Shown piece after piece: positions 1 through 8,205 of a stretch of 64,000 nt of DNA. Origin of the DNA: Sandarakinorhabdus cyanobacteriorum (GTDB lineage Bacteria > Pseudomonadota > Alphaproteobacteria > Sphingomonadales > Sphingomonadaceae); contig NZ_NOXT01000125.1 of NCBI RefSeq assembly GCF_002251755.1, positions 1 to 64,000 on the forward strand, given 5' to 3'. Every line of letters begins with the position of its first letter. Positions within the stretch are counted from its first letter, which is position 1. The notes under the pieces were generated by a model, which searched no databases, was not told where the DNA came from, and saw only the letters and a list, made by a program, of their open reading frames with translations. Position numbers and translations under genes: made by a program.

Positions 1-10
1 CAACCCGAAA

Positions 11-277
11 TCACCCGGCCGGTGAATAATCCGGGCTAGACCAATCATACATTGCACGTCGAGATGCAAGCGTTCTTGAAGCAAGTTCAGGATCGATTGA
101 CCTAGATTCTATTGCTGCAATACGAGAAATGGTTGACATTGCGAGATTGAGTGCTCGTAACACATTCGACTTTCCTTCGTTATTTGGCCCCACAAGAACC
201 GTATTATTAGAAAGAGATATCTTTCTAGATTGTGTGATGCTGCGGTAATTTTCAACTGAGAACGTTGCCAGAATCAT
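11..277 (-). pseudogene. Truncated AAA-family ATPase (N-terminal stub)
   Basis: This 88-residue reading frame resembles the N-terminus of an SMC/RecF/OLD-like AAA ATPase. It has a short beta strand plus 'ENYRS' lead-in, then a Walker A-like loop GPNNEGKSN at about residues 30-38. Family members usually run to several hundred residues with Walker B and signature motifs, and none of that is present before the TGA at the edge of the window. The ATG at 277 is preferred because AGGAG lies just upstream; a longer in-frame start at 316 lacks support. The DNA of about 40-310 is clearly more AT-rich than the rest of the window, suggesting an acquired, decayed gene. The rest may lie outside the window in another frame. 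Function is not assignable. Confidence 0.6.
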
Positions 278-319
278 TGAGTTACCTACTCCTGTCCACT
301 TTCCACTCCGGATCAATAG

Positions 320-2062
320 TCAAATCCGCTCCTTCACATAGGCCCCCGGTGCATCCTCAATAGCAGCATAGCCCCCCTGCCCCGGCGCCCGCGCCGGGAC
401 GTGCGCGCCGGAGCGCGGCCCCAGCCAAGAGATCCAGTCGGGCCACCAGCTGCCTTTGGTTTCCTTTGCGCCGGCGATGAAGGCGTCCAAGGTGTCGGCT
501 TTGGTGTCGTTGGTCCAATATTGGTATTTGCCGGAGGATGGGGGGTTGACGACGCCGGCGATGTGGCCGCTACCGGCGAGGACGAAGCGGGTTTCACCGG
601 TGAAGGCGTGGGTGAGTTTGAAGGCTGACCGGGCCGGGGCGATATGGTCTTCGCGGCCGCCCTGGATGTAGCTGGGGGTGGTGACGGTGGCGAGGTTTAC
701 GGGCGTGCCGGCGATGGTCATGCCGCCGGGCTTGGCCAGCAGGTTCTGGCGGTACATCTGATCGAGATAGTCCCGGTGCCAGCGGGCGGGGACGTTGGTG
801 GCATCCGAATTCCAGTAGAGCAGGTCGAAGCGGAAATAGTCTTTGCCCAGCATGTAGTTGTTGACGACATAGTTCCAGATCAGGTCGTTTGAGCGCAGCA
901 GGTTGAAGCTGGTGGCCATGTAGCGGCCGTCGAGCACGGGTTTGCCGCTGGTGAGTGTGTCGATGGTGTCGAGGCTGGCATCGTCGACGAAGAGTTTGAG
1001 TTCGCCGGCGTCGCTGAAATCGACCTGGGCGGTGAAGAAGGTGGCGGTGGCGACCTTTTCGGCCTGCCCGCGGGCGGTGAGCACGGCGAGTGCGGCGGCG
1101 AGCGTGGTGCCGGCGACGCAATAGCCGATCGTGTGGACGGAGGGCACGTCGCAGATCTGGCGGACCAGATCGATGGCGGTGAACATGCCTTCTTCGACAT
1201 AGGTGTCGATGGTGGCGTCGGCCAGGGTTTCGTCGGCATTTTTCCAGCTGACGACGAAGACGGTGAGCCCTTGCGCGACGGCCCAGCGGATGAAGCTTTT
1301 TTCGGCGGTGAGATCGAGGATGTAATATTTGTTGATCCACGGCGGGAAGATCAGCAGCGGGGTGGTGAACACCGTCTCGGTGCTGGGGGCATATTGGATC
1401 AGCTGGAACAGGCGGTTCTGGAAGACGATCTTGCCGGGTGTGATGGCGACGTTGCGGCCGACTTCGAAGGCGTTTTCATCGGTCATCCGCATGCGGCCGG
1501 CGGAAAGATCGGCGAGCAGATGTTCGAGGCCCTTGATGAGGTTGGCGCCGCCGGTTTCGGCGGTTTTGGCCAGCACTTCGGGATTGGTGGCGAGGAAGTT
1601 GGAGGGGCTCATCGCGTCGATGAACTGCTTGATGAGGAATTGCGCCTTGGCCTGTTCGGCGGCGTCGAGCCCATCCAACTGGCCGGCGGCCTGCATGATG
1701 TGGCTGGCGGTGAGCAGATAGGATTGGCGCAGGAAATCGAAGGCGGGGTTTTCGGCCCAGGCTTTCCCGGCGAAGCGCTTGTCCTTGATCTGGGCCGGTT
1801 CGGCATTGGGGGTGAGGACGCGCTGCCACAGATCGAGCGCATCGGTGAGATAGCGTTGCTGCTGCTCCATCAGGCGGGCGGGATCGGCGAGCATGGCGCT
1901 CCACGCCTTGGCCCAGGTGGACATGACGCCGAGCGGATCGGGCACCAGCGGGGGCGCGGCATGCTCCTTCGTCCAGAATTCCAGCATCATCTGCTGGCCC
2001 TTGCCCATCAGATCGGTGAGCTGCTGAAAGCTTTGCTGGGCCTGTTCGGCGGGATCGGACAT
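320..2062 (-). CDS. phaC: Class I poly(3-hydroxyalkanoate) synthase PhaC
   Basis: The enzyme polymerises (R)-3-hydroxyacyl-CoA into PHA on the surface of cytoplasmic storage granules. The 580-residue length fits class I synthases. An N-terminal helical region precedes the alpha/beta-hydrolase catalytic domain. The lipase-like box GYCVAG places the nucleophile at Cys315, with Asp472 (in GGREDHIAP) and His500 (in GSGHIAG) completing the triad. The ATG at 2062 (MSDPAEQAQQ) is chosen. The open frame continues upstream to 2389, but that extension is Ala/Arg-rich low-complexity sequence. No phasin, phaA/B or phaR is visible nearby. The gene is divergent from alaC. Confidence 0.95.
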   Translation of the reverse strand: MSDPAEQAQQSFQQLTDLMGKGQQMMLEFWTKEHAAPPLVPDPLGVMSTWAKAWSAMLADPARLMEQQQRYLTDALDLWQRVLTPNAEPAQIKDKRFAGKAWAENPAFDFLRQSYLLTASHIMQAAGQLDGLDAAEQAKAQFLIKQFIDAMSPSNFLATNPEVLAKTAETGGANLIKGLEHLLADLSAGRMRMTDENAFEVGRNVAITPGKIVFQNRLFQLIQYAPSTETVFTTPLLIFPPWINKYYILDLTAEKSFIRWAVAQGLTVFVVSWKNADETLADATIDTYVEEGMFTAIDLVRQICDVPSVHTIGYCVAGTTLAAALAVLTARGQAEKVATATFFTAQVDFSDAGELKLFVDDASLDTIDTLTSGKPVLDGRYMATSFNLLRSNDLIWNYVVNNYMLGKDYFRFDLLYWNSDATNVPARWHRDYLDQMYRQNLLAKPGGMTIAGTPVNLATVTTPSYIQGGREDHIAPARSAFKLTHAFTGETRFVLAGSGHIAGVVNPPSSGKYQYWTNDTKADTLDAFIAGAKETKGSWWPDWISWLGPRSGAHVPARAPGQGGYAAIEDAPGAYVKERI

Positions 2063-2107
2063 GGTTTCGCGCTCCTGATGGCCTGTTGTGCCCTTGAAGC
2101 GCGGGCT

Positions 2108-2136
2108 TTGCCAAGCCCGGGCTTTTGGGTTATGGC
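2108..2136 (+). promoter_or_regulatory. Candidate promoter for the alaC leader
   Basis: TTGCCA (2108-2113), a 17-nt spacer and TATGGC (2131-2136) form a weak -35/-10 pair pointing toward alaC. The predicted start near 2143 would lie just upstream of the GGAG at 2162-2165 that precedes the leader peptide start. The -10 is poor, so this is a suggestion only. Confidence 0.3.
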
Positions 2137-2171
2137 CGCGATGCCGGCGATGGGCCGGCGTGGAGAGACGC

Positions 2172-2267
2172 GTGCGCCAGCAGGCGACCATTGCAGCCAT
2201 CATGGCCGGCGCAGCAGCAGCTGCCGCCGCGATTGCCGCTGCCGCCGGCGCGCCGCCACCGACCTGA
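2172..2267 (+). CDS. Putative alanine-rich leader peptide upstream of alaC
   Basis: This 31-codon open frame starts at GTG 2172, preceded by GGAG at 2162-2165 with 6-nt spacing. An internal ATG at 2202 would give 21 residues. After a short lead it contains a run of seven Ala codons (2211-2231), Ile, four more Ala codons (2235-2246), Gly-Ala, Pro-Pro-Pro-Thr and TGA. In all, 16 of 31 residues are Ala, using all four Ala codons. It is followed by an intrinsic terminator and then by alaC, the alanine-forming aminotransferase. That arrangement is typical of amino-acid attenuator leaders. The peptide is inferred and not recognised from a known family; Ala-rich chance ORFs are common in GC-rich DNA. 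Confidence 0.45.
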   Translation: MRQQATIAAIMAGAAAAAAAIAAAAGAPPPT

Positions 2268-2339
2268 GGGATAGAGCAAGAATCAAACCCTCTCACCGGC
2301 GGCGGCGAAACAAAGATGTTTCTCCGCCGCTTTTCTTTT
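2251..2339 (+). promoter_or_regulatory. Candidate transcription attenuator of the alaC operon
   Basis: Two mutually exclusive structures can form. The antiterminator pairs 2251-2261 with 2297-2307: seven contiguous G-C pairs, then three or four more after one mismatch. The terminator uses the same 2299-2307 bases as its left arm. A ribosome stalled on the Ala codons would leave 2251-2261 free for antitermination. A ribosome at the stop codon (2265-2267) would mask it and allow the terminator. This is inference from base pairing and gene context. Confidence 0.4.
2299..2339 (+). terminator. Intrinsic terminator ahead of alaC
   Basis: A stem of 2299-2311 with 2318-2330 (12 of 13 positions paired, one C/T mismatch) and a 6-nt loop is followed directly by TTTTCTTTT. 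It points in the plus direction and ends about 50 bp before the alaC start codon. No plus-strand gene other than the leader ORF ends here. The 325-bp gap 2063-2387 otherwise holds only low-complexity GCC/GCG sequence. Confidence 0.75.
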
Positions 2340-2387
2340 GCCCGATCACTGCCTAAGGCAGCATCAACCAACCCAACGGAACTGGCC

Positions 2388-3599
2388 ATGCAGGACGAAT
2401 TTTACCGCATCAAACGCTTGCCGCCCTATGTGATTGCGGAAGTGAACGCCATGCGGGCCGCCGCACGGGCGCGCGGGGAGGACATTATCGACCTGGGCAT
2501 GGGCAATCCCGATCTGCCGCCGCCGCCGCACGTGATCGCCAAGCTGGCCGAGGTGGCCGCCAAGCCGGATGCGCATGGTTACAGCGCGTCGAAGGGGATT
2601 CCGGGGCTGCGGCGGGCGCAGGCGGCCTATTATGACCGGCGGTTCGGGGTTGATCTTGATCCCGATACGGAAGTGGTGGTGACGCTGGGTTCCAAGGAAG
2701 GCCTGGCCAATCTGGCGCAGGCGATCACCGCGCCGGGCGATGTGGTGCTGGTGCCCAACCCGTCTTATCCCATTCACACCTTTGGCTTCATCATTGCCGG
2801 CGCGACCATCCGCAGCGTGCCGACGACGCCTGACGAGCGTTATTTCGAAGCGCTGGAGCGGGCGGTGCGCTTTACAGTGCCGCGCCCCAGCGTGCTGGTG
2901 ATGGGATATCCGAGCAACCCGACCGCCGAGGTGGCCGATCTCGCCTTTTACGAGCGGGTGGTGGCGTTTGCGAAGAAGCACAATATCTGGGTGTTGTCGG
3001 ACCTCGCTTATTCCGAGATTTATTTTGATGGGCAGCCCACCCCGTCGATCCTGCAGGTGCCGGGGGCGAAGGATGTGGCGATCGAGTTCACCTCGCTGTC
3101 AAAATCCTATTCGATGGCGGGCTGGCGCATCGGCTTTGCGGTGGGCAACAAGACGCTGATTTCGGCGCTGACGCGGGTGAAATCCTATCTGGATTATGGC
3201 GCCTTCACGCCGATCCAGGCGGCGGCGGTGGCGGCGCTGAATGGCCCACAGGATATCGTGGCGCAGAACCGCGCGCTCTATCACCGGCGGCGCGATGTGC
3301 TGGTGGAAAGCTTTGGCCGCGCCGGGTGGGAGATTCCGGCACCGCGCGCCAGCATGTTTGCCTGGGCGCCGCTGCCGCCGGCGCTGGCGCATCTGGGGAG
3401 CCTCGAATTTTCCAAGCAGCTGCTCACCGAAGCCGGCGTGGCGGTGGCGCCGGGCGTTGGCTATGGCGAGGATGGCGAGGGCTTTGTGCGCATCGCGCTG
3501 GTGGAAAATGAGCAGCGGCTGCGCCAGGCGGCGCGCAACATCAGGAAATATCTGCAATCGATGGGCGTGAACACGCCATCGGTGAAGGCGGGGGGCTGA
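2388..3599 (+). CDS. alaC: Alanine/glutamate-pyruvate aminotransferase (AlaC-like)
   Basis: This cytosolic class I/II PLP aminotransferase probably interconverts glutamate plus pyruvate with 2-oxoglutarate plus alanine. It is 403 residues and aligns by eye along its whole length with E. coli AlaC: IKRLPPYV at the start, GMGNPD, PNPSYPIH, FPSNPTA-like YPSNPTA, and SLSKSYSMAGWRIGF with the PLP lysine at Lys239. Annotators often label this group LL-diaminopimelate aminotransferase, so substrate specificity is not certain. The ATG at 2388 is chosen over the upstream in-frame ATG at 2316, which lies inside the terminator. Three bases separate it from hom, so alaC and hom are almost surely cotranscribed. 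Confidence 0.88.
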   Translation: MQDEFYRIKRLPPYVIAEVNAMRAAARARGEDIIDLGMGNPDLPPPPHVIAKLAEVAAKPDAHGYSASKGIPGLRRAQAAYYDRRFGVDLDPDTEVVVTLGSKEGLANLAQAITAPGDVVLVPNPSYPIHTFGFIIAGATIRSVPTTPDERYFEALERAVRFTVPRPSVLVMGYPSNPTAEVADLAFYERVVAFAKKHNIWVLSDLAYSEIYFDGQPTPSILQVPGAKDVAIEFTSLSKSYSMAGWRIGFAVGNKTLISALTRVKSYLDYGAFTPIQAAAVAALNGPQDIVAQNRALYHRRRDVLVESFGRAGWEIPAPRASMFAWAPLPPALAHLGSLEFSKQLLTEAGVAVAPGVGYGEDGEGFVRIALVENEQRLRQAARNIRKYLQSMGVNTPSVKAGG

Positions 3600-3602
3600 G
3601 CC

Positions 3603-4895
3603 ATGGCAAGCGCACTTCACATCGGGATCGCCGGGTTGGGCAATGTGGGCGCCGGCGTGGTGAAGATATTGGCGCAGAACGCCGATCTGGTGGCGCGGCG
3701 GGCGGGGCGGCCGATCGTGGTGACGGCGGTGAGCGCGCGGGATCGCAACCGGGATCGCGGCATCAGCCTGGACGGCATCGCCTGGGTGGATGATGCCGCC
3801 GAACTCGCCACCCGCGATGATGTGGATGTGGTGGTGGAATTGATCGGCGGCAGCGATGGCCCGGCGTTGACGCTGGCCCGCCGGACGCTGGGCGCGGCCA
3901 AGCCGCTGGTGACGGCCAACAAGGCGATGCTGGCGCATCATGGCCTGGAACTGGCGCAGATGGCGGAGGCGGCCGACCTGCCGCTGAAGTATGAAGCGGC
4001 GGTGGCCGGCGGCATTCCGGTGATCAAGGGGATTTCGGAAGGCAGCGCCGCCAACCGGATCACCCGCGTTTATGGCCTGATGAACGGCACCTGCAATTAT
4101 ATCCTGTCACGCATGGAAGCCGAAGGCCTGGGCTTTGCCGAGGTGCTCGCCGATGCGCAGGCTTTGGGCTTTGCCGAGGCGGACCCGAGTTTCGACATTG
4201 ATGGCATCGACACGGCGCACAAATTGTCGATCCTGGCGGCGCTGGCCTTTGGCGCGGCGCTGGATTTTGCCGGCGTGGCCTGCACCGGCATCCGCGCCAT
4301 CGAAAGCGCCGATATCGCCCAGGCCGCCGCGCTGGGTTTCCGCATCAAGCTCGTGGGCCTGGCGGAAGCCGAGGATGGCAGATTGTTCCAGCGCGTGCAC
4401 CCGGCGCTGGTGCCGATGGCGCATCCGGTGGCAACCACGATGGGCAGTCTGAACGCCTTGGTGGTGGAAGGCGATTTCGTCGGCCGGCTGTTCTTCCAGG
4501 GGCGCGGTGCCGGCGAAGGGCCGACGGCGAGCGCGGTGGTGGCCGATCTGGTCGATATCGCGCGCGGTGATGTGCGGCCGCCCTTCGTGATGCCGGTGGC
4601 CGATCTGGCCGCCCTGCCCCGCGCCGATGCGGCCGGCCGGCGCGGGCGTTATTATCTGCGCCTGAACGTGGCCGATCGCGCCGGCGTGCTGGCGGAGCTG
4701 ACGGCGGCGCTGCGCGACTGCGGGGTTTCCATCGAAAGCCTGGTGCAGCGCGGCACGTCGAGCAGCGGCGATGCCATGGTGGTGATGGTCACCCACGAGG
4801 CCCGCGAAGCCGATGTGGTGGACAGTCTGGCCCGCATGGCCGCATCCCCATCGGTGGTGGGGCAGCCGGTGATGATGCACATACTGGATTTTTGA
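3603..4895 (+). CDS. hom: Homoserine dehydrogenase
   Basis: The enzyme reduces aspartate semialdehyde to homoserine with NAD(P)H, the branch point to threonine and methionine. At 430 residues it is a monofunctional homoserine dehydrogenase. It has an N-terminal Rossmann motif GLGNVGAGV, the conserved catalytic region with TANKAMLAHHG and a GLMNGTCNYIL segment, and a C-terminal ACT domain from about residue 350 (RAGVLAELTAAL) that normally senses threonine. It follows alaC by 3 bp. Confidence 0.95.
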   Translation: MASALHIGIAGLGNVGAGVVKILAQNADLVARRAGRPIVVTAVSARDRNRDRGISLDGIAWVDDAAELATRDDVDVVVELIGGSDGPALTLARRTLGAAKPLVTANKAMLAHHGLELAQMAEAADLPLKYEAAVAGGIPVIKGISEGSAANRITRVYGLMNGTCNYILSRMEAEGLGFAEVLADAQALGFAEADPSFDIDGIDTAHKLSILAALAFGAALDFAGVACTGIRAIESADIAQAAALGFRIKLVGLAEAEDGRLFQRVHPALVPMAHPVATTMGSLNALVVEGDFVGRLFFQGRGAGEGPTASAVVADLVDIARGDVRPPFVMPVADLAALPRADAAGRRGRYYLRLNVADRAGVLAELTAALRDCGVSIESLVQRGTSSSGDAMVVMVTHEAREADVVDSLARMAASPSVVGQPVMMHILDF

Positions 4896-4965
4896 CGCCT
4901 TTCGCCCATGGCGTGGCGGGCGTAAGGCTGTGCGCCATTGATTCGGATTACGGGGTGGACAGAAA

Positions 4966-5946
4966 ATGACGGCTCCCAGCCATGTGCTTGATCGCGTGCT
5001 TGTGCTCGAAATGGTGCGGGTCACCGAATATGCCGCCATCGGGGCATCAAAGCTGATCGGGCGCGGCAACGAGAAGGCCGCCGATGCCGCCGCCGTGGAA
5101 GCGATGCGCAACGCGCTGAATCAGCTGGATTTTGACGGCACGGTGGTGATCGGCGAAGGCGAGCGTGACGAGGCGCCGATGCTGTTCATCGGTGAAAAGG
5201 TGGGCAAGGCGATCGGCACCGGCCCGCGCATCGATATCGCGCTCGATCCGCTGGAAGGCACCACCATCACCGCCAAGGCCGGGCCCAACGCGCTGGCCGT
5301 GCTGGCCATCGCCGAAGAGGGCGGGCTGTTGAATGCGCCCGATGTCTATATGGACAAGCTGGCGGTTGGCCCCGGCTATCCCGAAGGCATCATCAGCCTG
5401 GACAAGACGCCGACCCAGAATGTCGAGGCGGTGGCAGCGGCCAAGGGTGTGCACCCGTCGGACACCATTGTCTGCGTGCTCGACCGGCCGCGCCACGAGA
5501 GCCTGATTGCCGAGTTGCGCGCGCTGGGCTGCGGCATCATGCTGATCCCCGATGGCGATGTGGCCGGCGTGATCGCCACCACCGATCCCGAGACCGGCAT
5601 TGATCTCTACATGGGTTCGGGCGGGGCGCCGGAAGGCGTGCTGGCGGCCGCCGCGCTGCGCTGCGTCGGCGGGCAGATGCAGGGCCGCCTGTTGTTCCGC
5701 AACGATGATGAACGCGGCCGTGCGCGCCGCTGGGGCATCACCGATCTTGATCGCATCTATGGCCTGGAAGACATGGCCAAGGGCGATTGCATCTTTGCCG
5801 CCACCGGCGTCACCGATGGCTCCCTGCTGAAGGGGGTGAAGCGGCGCAAGAATGGCGTGATCACCACCGAGACCATCGTGATGCGCGCCTCCACCGGCAC
5901 CGTGCGCCGGGTGAGCGGGGAGCATCGCGCCGTGCGGCATCCCTGA
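4966..5946 (+). CDS. glpX: Class II fructose-1,6-bisphosphatase
   Basis: The enzyme hydrolyses fructose-1,6-bisphosphate in gluconeogenesis. The 326-residue length fits GlpX. Visible motifs are VVIGEGERDEAPM, the metal-binding DPLEGTT, and a C-terminal half with GSGGAPEGVLAAAALRC typical of the family. It lies 70 bp after hom, in the alaC-hom-glpX-recJ order common in sphingomonads. An intergenic repeat follows the stop codon. Confidence 0.95.
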   Translation: MTAPSHVLDRVLVLEMVRVTEYAAIGASKLIGRGNEKAADAAAVEAMRNALNQLDFDGTVVIGEGERDEAPMLFIGEKVGKAIGTGPRIDIALDPLEGTTITAKAGPNALAVLAIAEEGGLLNAPDVYMDKLAVGPGYPEGIISLDKTPTQNVEAVAAAKGVHPSDTIVCVLDRPRHESLIAELRALGCGIMLIPDGDVAGVIATTDPETGIDLYMGSGGAPEGVLAAAALRCVGGQMQGRLLFRNDDERGRARRWGITDLDRIYGLEDMAKGDCIFAATGVTDGSLLKGVKRRKNGVITTETIVMRASTGTVRRVSGEHRAVRHP

Positions 5947-5955
5947 GTTTTATAT

Positions 5956-6060
5956 CCTCCCCCTCTGGGGGAGGTGCCCGCAGGGCGGAGGGGGCGGCGA
6001 GGGCCGCGCTCACAGGGCCCCCTCCGTCGCCTTCGGCGACACCTCCCCCAGAGGGGGAGG
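5956..6060. repeat. Palindrome-ended intergenic repeat (copy 1)
   Basis: This 105-bp element is bounded by inverted copies of CCTCCCCCTCTGGGGGAGG, each itself nearly palindromic. The inside carries paired GGAGGGGGC/GCCCCCTCC arms and a small TTCG-capped hairpin. It lies between glpX and recJ. Its layout matches the copies near 33.6, 39.6 and 60.3 kb, with different outer arms. Confidence 0.8.
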
Positions 6061-6087
6061 ATCCATTGTGGTGCGGGTGCCACCCCC

Positions 6088-6109
6088 CCAGACAAGTTTG
6101 GGCAGGATC
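6088..6109. repeat. Half-element related to the ACAAGTTTGGG repeat
   Basis: A short CCCAGACAAGTTTGGGCAGG-like stretch just after repeat copy 1 resembles one outer arm of the repeats at 33.6, 39.6 and 60.3 kb. No second arm is seen, so it may be a decayed copy. Confidence 0.5.
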
Positions 6110-6150
6110 AGGACTATTGCCCGAATCCGCTGCACTGCCCATGACAGGGC

Positions 6151-7926
6151 ATGGACTCCCCCCGCCCCGTCTTCGGCATCAGCACCTCCCTCACCGGCCA
6201 GCGTTGGGCCTGGCGGGGGGGCTTGCCGCCGGGGAATGGGCTGGATGGGCGGGGCGATGATGAGCTGCTGCACCATCTGTTCCGCACGCGCGGCGGCGAA
6301 CCGCCGGATTTTGCCCGGCTGAAGGCGCCGACACTCCGCGACTGGTTGCCCGACCCCTCCATCTTTGCCGACATGGACCGCGCCGCCGAACGGCTGGCCG
6401 AGGCGCTGGCGCGGGACGAGATGATCGTTGTTTACGGCGATTATGATGTGGATGGCGCCACATCGGCCGCCGTGCTCATCCGATACTTGCGCAGCTGTGG
6501 CGGCAAGGTCGGCCATTATATCCCCGACCGGCTGCTGGAAGGCTATGGCCCGTCGGCGGAGGCGCTGGTGGCATTGAAACAGGCCGGCGCCGACCTGGTG
6601 GTGACGGTGGATTGCGGCACGCAGGGGTTCGCCGCGCTGGAAGCCGCCAGGGCCGCCGGACTGGATGTGATCGTGGTGGATCACCACAAGGCCAGCACCG
6701 CCCTGCCCCCGGCCGTGGCGTTGGTGAACCCCAACCGGCTGGATGAAGCCGCCGATGCGGCGCAGTTTGGCCATCTGGCGGCCGTGGGCATGGCCTTTCT
6801 GCTTGCCGTTGCGCTGAACCGGCTGCTGCGCGCCAAGGGCTGGTTTGTCCACCGGGATGAACCCAATCTGATGGCGCTGATCGATCTGGTGGCGCTGGGC
6901 ACGGTGGCCGATGTGGCGGCGCTCCGGGGCCTCAACCGCGCCTTTGTCACCCAGGGGCTGAAGGTGATGGCGCGGCGGGAAAACATTGGCATGGCGGCGC
7001 TGGCCGATGCCGCCCGGCTCAATCGCGCGCCGGTGGCCCGCGATCTGGGCTTTGCGTTGGGGCCGCGGGTGAATGCCGGCGGGCGCGTGGGCCAGGCCGA
7101 TCTGGGCGTGCGGCTGCTCACCACCCATGATGCCGCCGAAGCCGCCGAGATCGCCGCCCGACTGGGCCAGTTGAACCAGGAACGCCGCGCCATCGAACAG
7201 GCGGTGACCGATGCGGCGCTGGCCACCGCCACACCGGCACCCGGCTGCACGCTGGTGGCGGGGCAAGGCTGGCACCCCGGCGTGATCGGCATTGTCGCCA
7301 GCCGGCTGAAGGAGCGGCTGGGCCGGCCGGCCATCGTGATCGCCATTCAGGAGGATGGCACCGCCAAGGGGTCCGGCCGGTCGATCACTGGCGTTGATCT
7401 GGGCGCGGCGGTGCTGGCGGCAGCCGATCATGGCCTGCTGATCGCCGGCGGCGGCCATGCCATGGCGGCGGGGCTGACGGTGGCGGCTGACCGGATTGGC
7501 GCGCTGGATGAATTTTTGAACGATCGCATGGCGGCCGCGGTGGCAGCAGCCACGGCGGAGCGCAGCCTGTCGATCGATGTCGCCGTGGCGCCGCGCGGGC
7601 TGAATGCCGGGCTGGTGGACGTGCTGGAAACGGCCGGGCCCTATGGCCAGGGCTGGCCGGCGCCGCGCGTTGCCGCCGGGCCGTTCCAGATCGTGGACAG
7701 CCGGATCGTGGGCGACAATCATCTGCGGCTGCAACTGGCCGGTGCCGATGGCGGGCGCATCAAGGCGATGGCCTGGCGGCAGGGCGACAGCGAGATGGGC
7801 GCCCTGTTGCAGGGCGCGCGTGGTCGGCCGATCCATGTCGCCGGCAGGGTGAAACGCGACGATTGGACCGGCGGCAACGCCGTGGAACTGGAGCTGGACG
7901 ACGCCGCCTTTGCCGATGGCCGTTGA
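6151..7926 (+). CDS. recJ: Single-stranded-DNA-specific exonuclease RecJ
   Basis: RecJ is a 5'-3' ssDNA exonuclease used in recombination and mismatch or base-excision repair in the cytoplasm. The 591-residue product has the DHH-superfamily motifs DYDVDGATS, VDCGT and DHHKAS in the first third, then GTVADV, the RVNAGGR loop and the DHHA1 motif GGGHAMAAGL, and ends with an OB-like domain. The ATG at 6151 is used. It is separated from glpX by repeat DNA and followed by tRNA-Glu. Confidence 0.95.
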   Translation: MDSPRPVFGISTSLTGQRWAWRGGLPPGNGLDGRGDDELLHHLFRTRGGEPPDFARLKAPTLRDWLPDPSIFADMDRAAERLAEALARDEMIVVYGDYDVDGATSAAVLIRYLRSCGGKVGHYIPDRLLEGYGPSAEALVALKQAGADLVVTVDCGTQGFAALEAARAAGLDVIVVDHHKASTALPPAVALVNPNRLDEAADAAQFGHLAAVGMAFLLAVALNRLLRAKGWFVHRDEPNLMALIDLVALGTVADVAALRGLNRAFVTQGLKVMARRENIGMAALADAARLNRAPVARDLGFALGPRVNAGGRVGQADLGVRLLTTHDAAEAAEIAARLGQLNQERRAIEQAVTDAALATATPAPGCTLVAGQGWHPGVIGIVASRLKERLGRPAIVIAIQEDGTAKGSGRSITGVDLGAAVLAAADHGLLIAGGGHAMAAGLTVAADRIGALDEFLNDRMAAAVAAATAERSLSIDVAVAPRGLNAGLVDVLETAGPYGQGWPAPRVAAGPFQIVDSRIVGDNHLRLQLAGADGGRIKAMAWRQGDSEMGALLQGARGRPIHVAGRVKRDDWTGGNAVELELDDAAFADGR

Positions 7927-7965
7927 GGCAGGACGATTTTTCCACAGTTTCCGGCAAAATGGCGG

Positions 7966-7994
7966 TTGACGCGGCGGCCCCATGCCAATAACAG
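7966..7994 (+). promoter_or_regulatory. Probable tRNA-Glu promoter
   Basis: TTGACG (7966-7971), 17 nt and TAACAG (7989-7994) give a predicted start near 8001, ten bases before the mature tRNA 5' end at 8011. The -35 is strong; the -10 is weak. Confidence 0.5.
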
Positions 7995-8010
7995 GCGGCC
8001 TCTCGCTGCT

Positions 8011-8086
8011 GGTCCCTTCGTCTAGCGGTCTAGGACGTCGCCCTTTCACGGCGAAAACACGGGTTCGAGTCCCGTAGGGATCACCA
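8011..8086 (+). tRNA. tRNA-Glu (anticodon TTC)
   Basis: A complete 76-nt cloverleaf can be drawn. The acceptor stem GGTCCCT pairs with AGGGATC (one G-T wobble). The anticodon stem TCGCC/GGCGA closes the loop CTTTCAC, giving anticodon TTC. The T arm contains GGTTCGAGTCC, and a genomically encoded CCA ends it at 8084-8086. It decodes GAA/GAG. Confidence 0.97.
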
Positions 8087-8097
8087 TCTTCAAAAGA

Positions 8098-8125
8098 GCC
8101 GGAACCTTCGGGTTCCGGCTTTTTT
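8098..8125 (+). terminator. Intrinsic terminator of tRNA-Glu
   Basis: A nine-pair stem GCCGGAACC/GGTTCCGGC with a TTCG tetraloop is followed by six T residues, 11 bp after the encoded CCA. Confidence 0.95.
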
Positions 8126-8205
8126 GTTACGGCATCGTTGGTTGCGTATTGGCTCGGCCGGGTGCAGGGTTCCCGCTATGTCCGCCGCCAGAAAGGCCGC
8201 ACATC

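Noticed and set aside
2063-2389. 109-residue N-terminal extension of PhaC
   Set aside because: Low-complexity Ala/Arg sequence, unlike any PHA synthase; the family start fits ATG 2062.
6010-8049. 679-codon minus-strand ORF opposite recJ
   Set aside because: An antisense shadow of recJ: Arg/His/Gly-rich, no domain, and it runs through a repeat and the tRNA gene.
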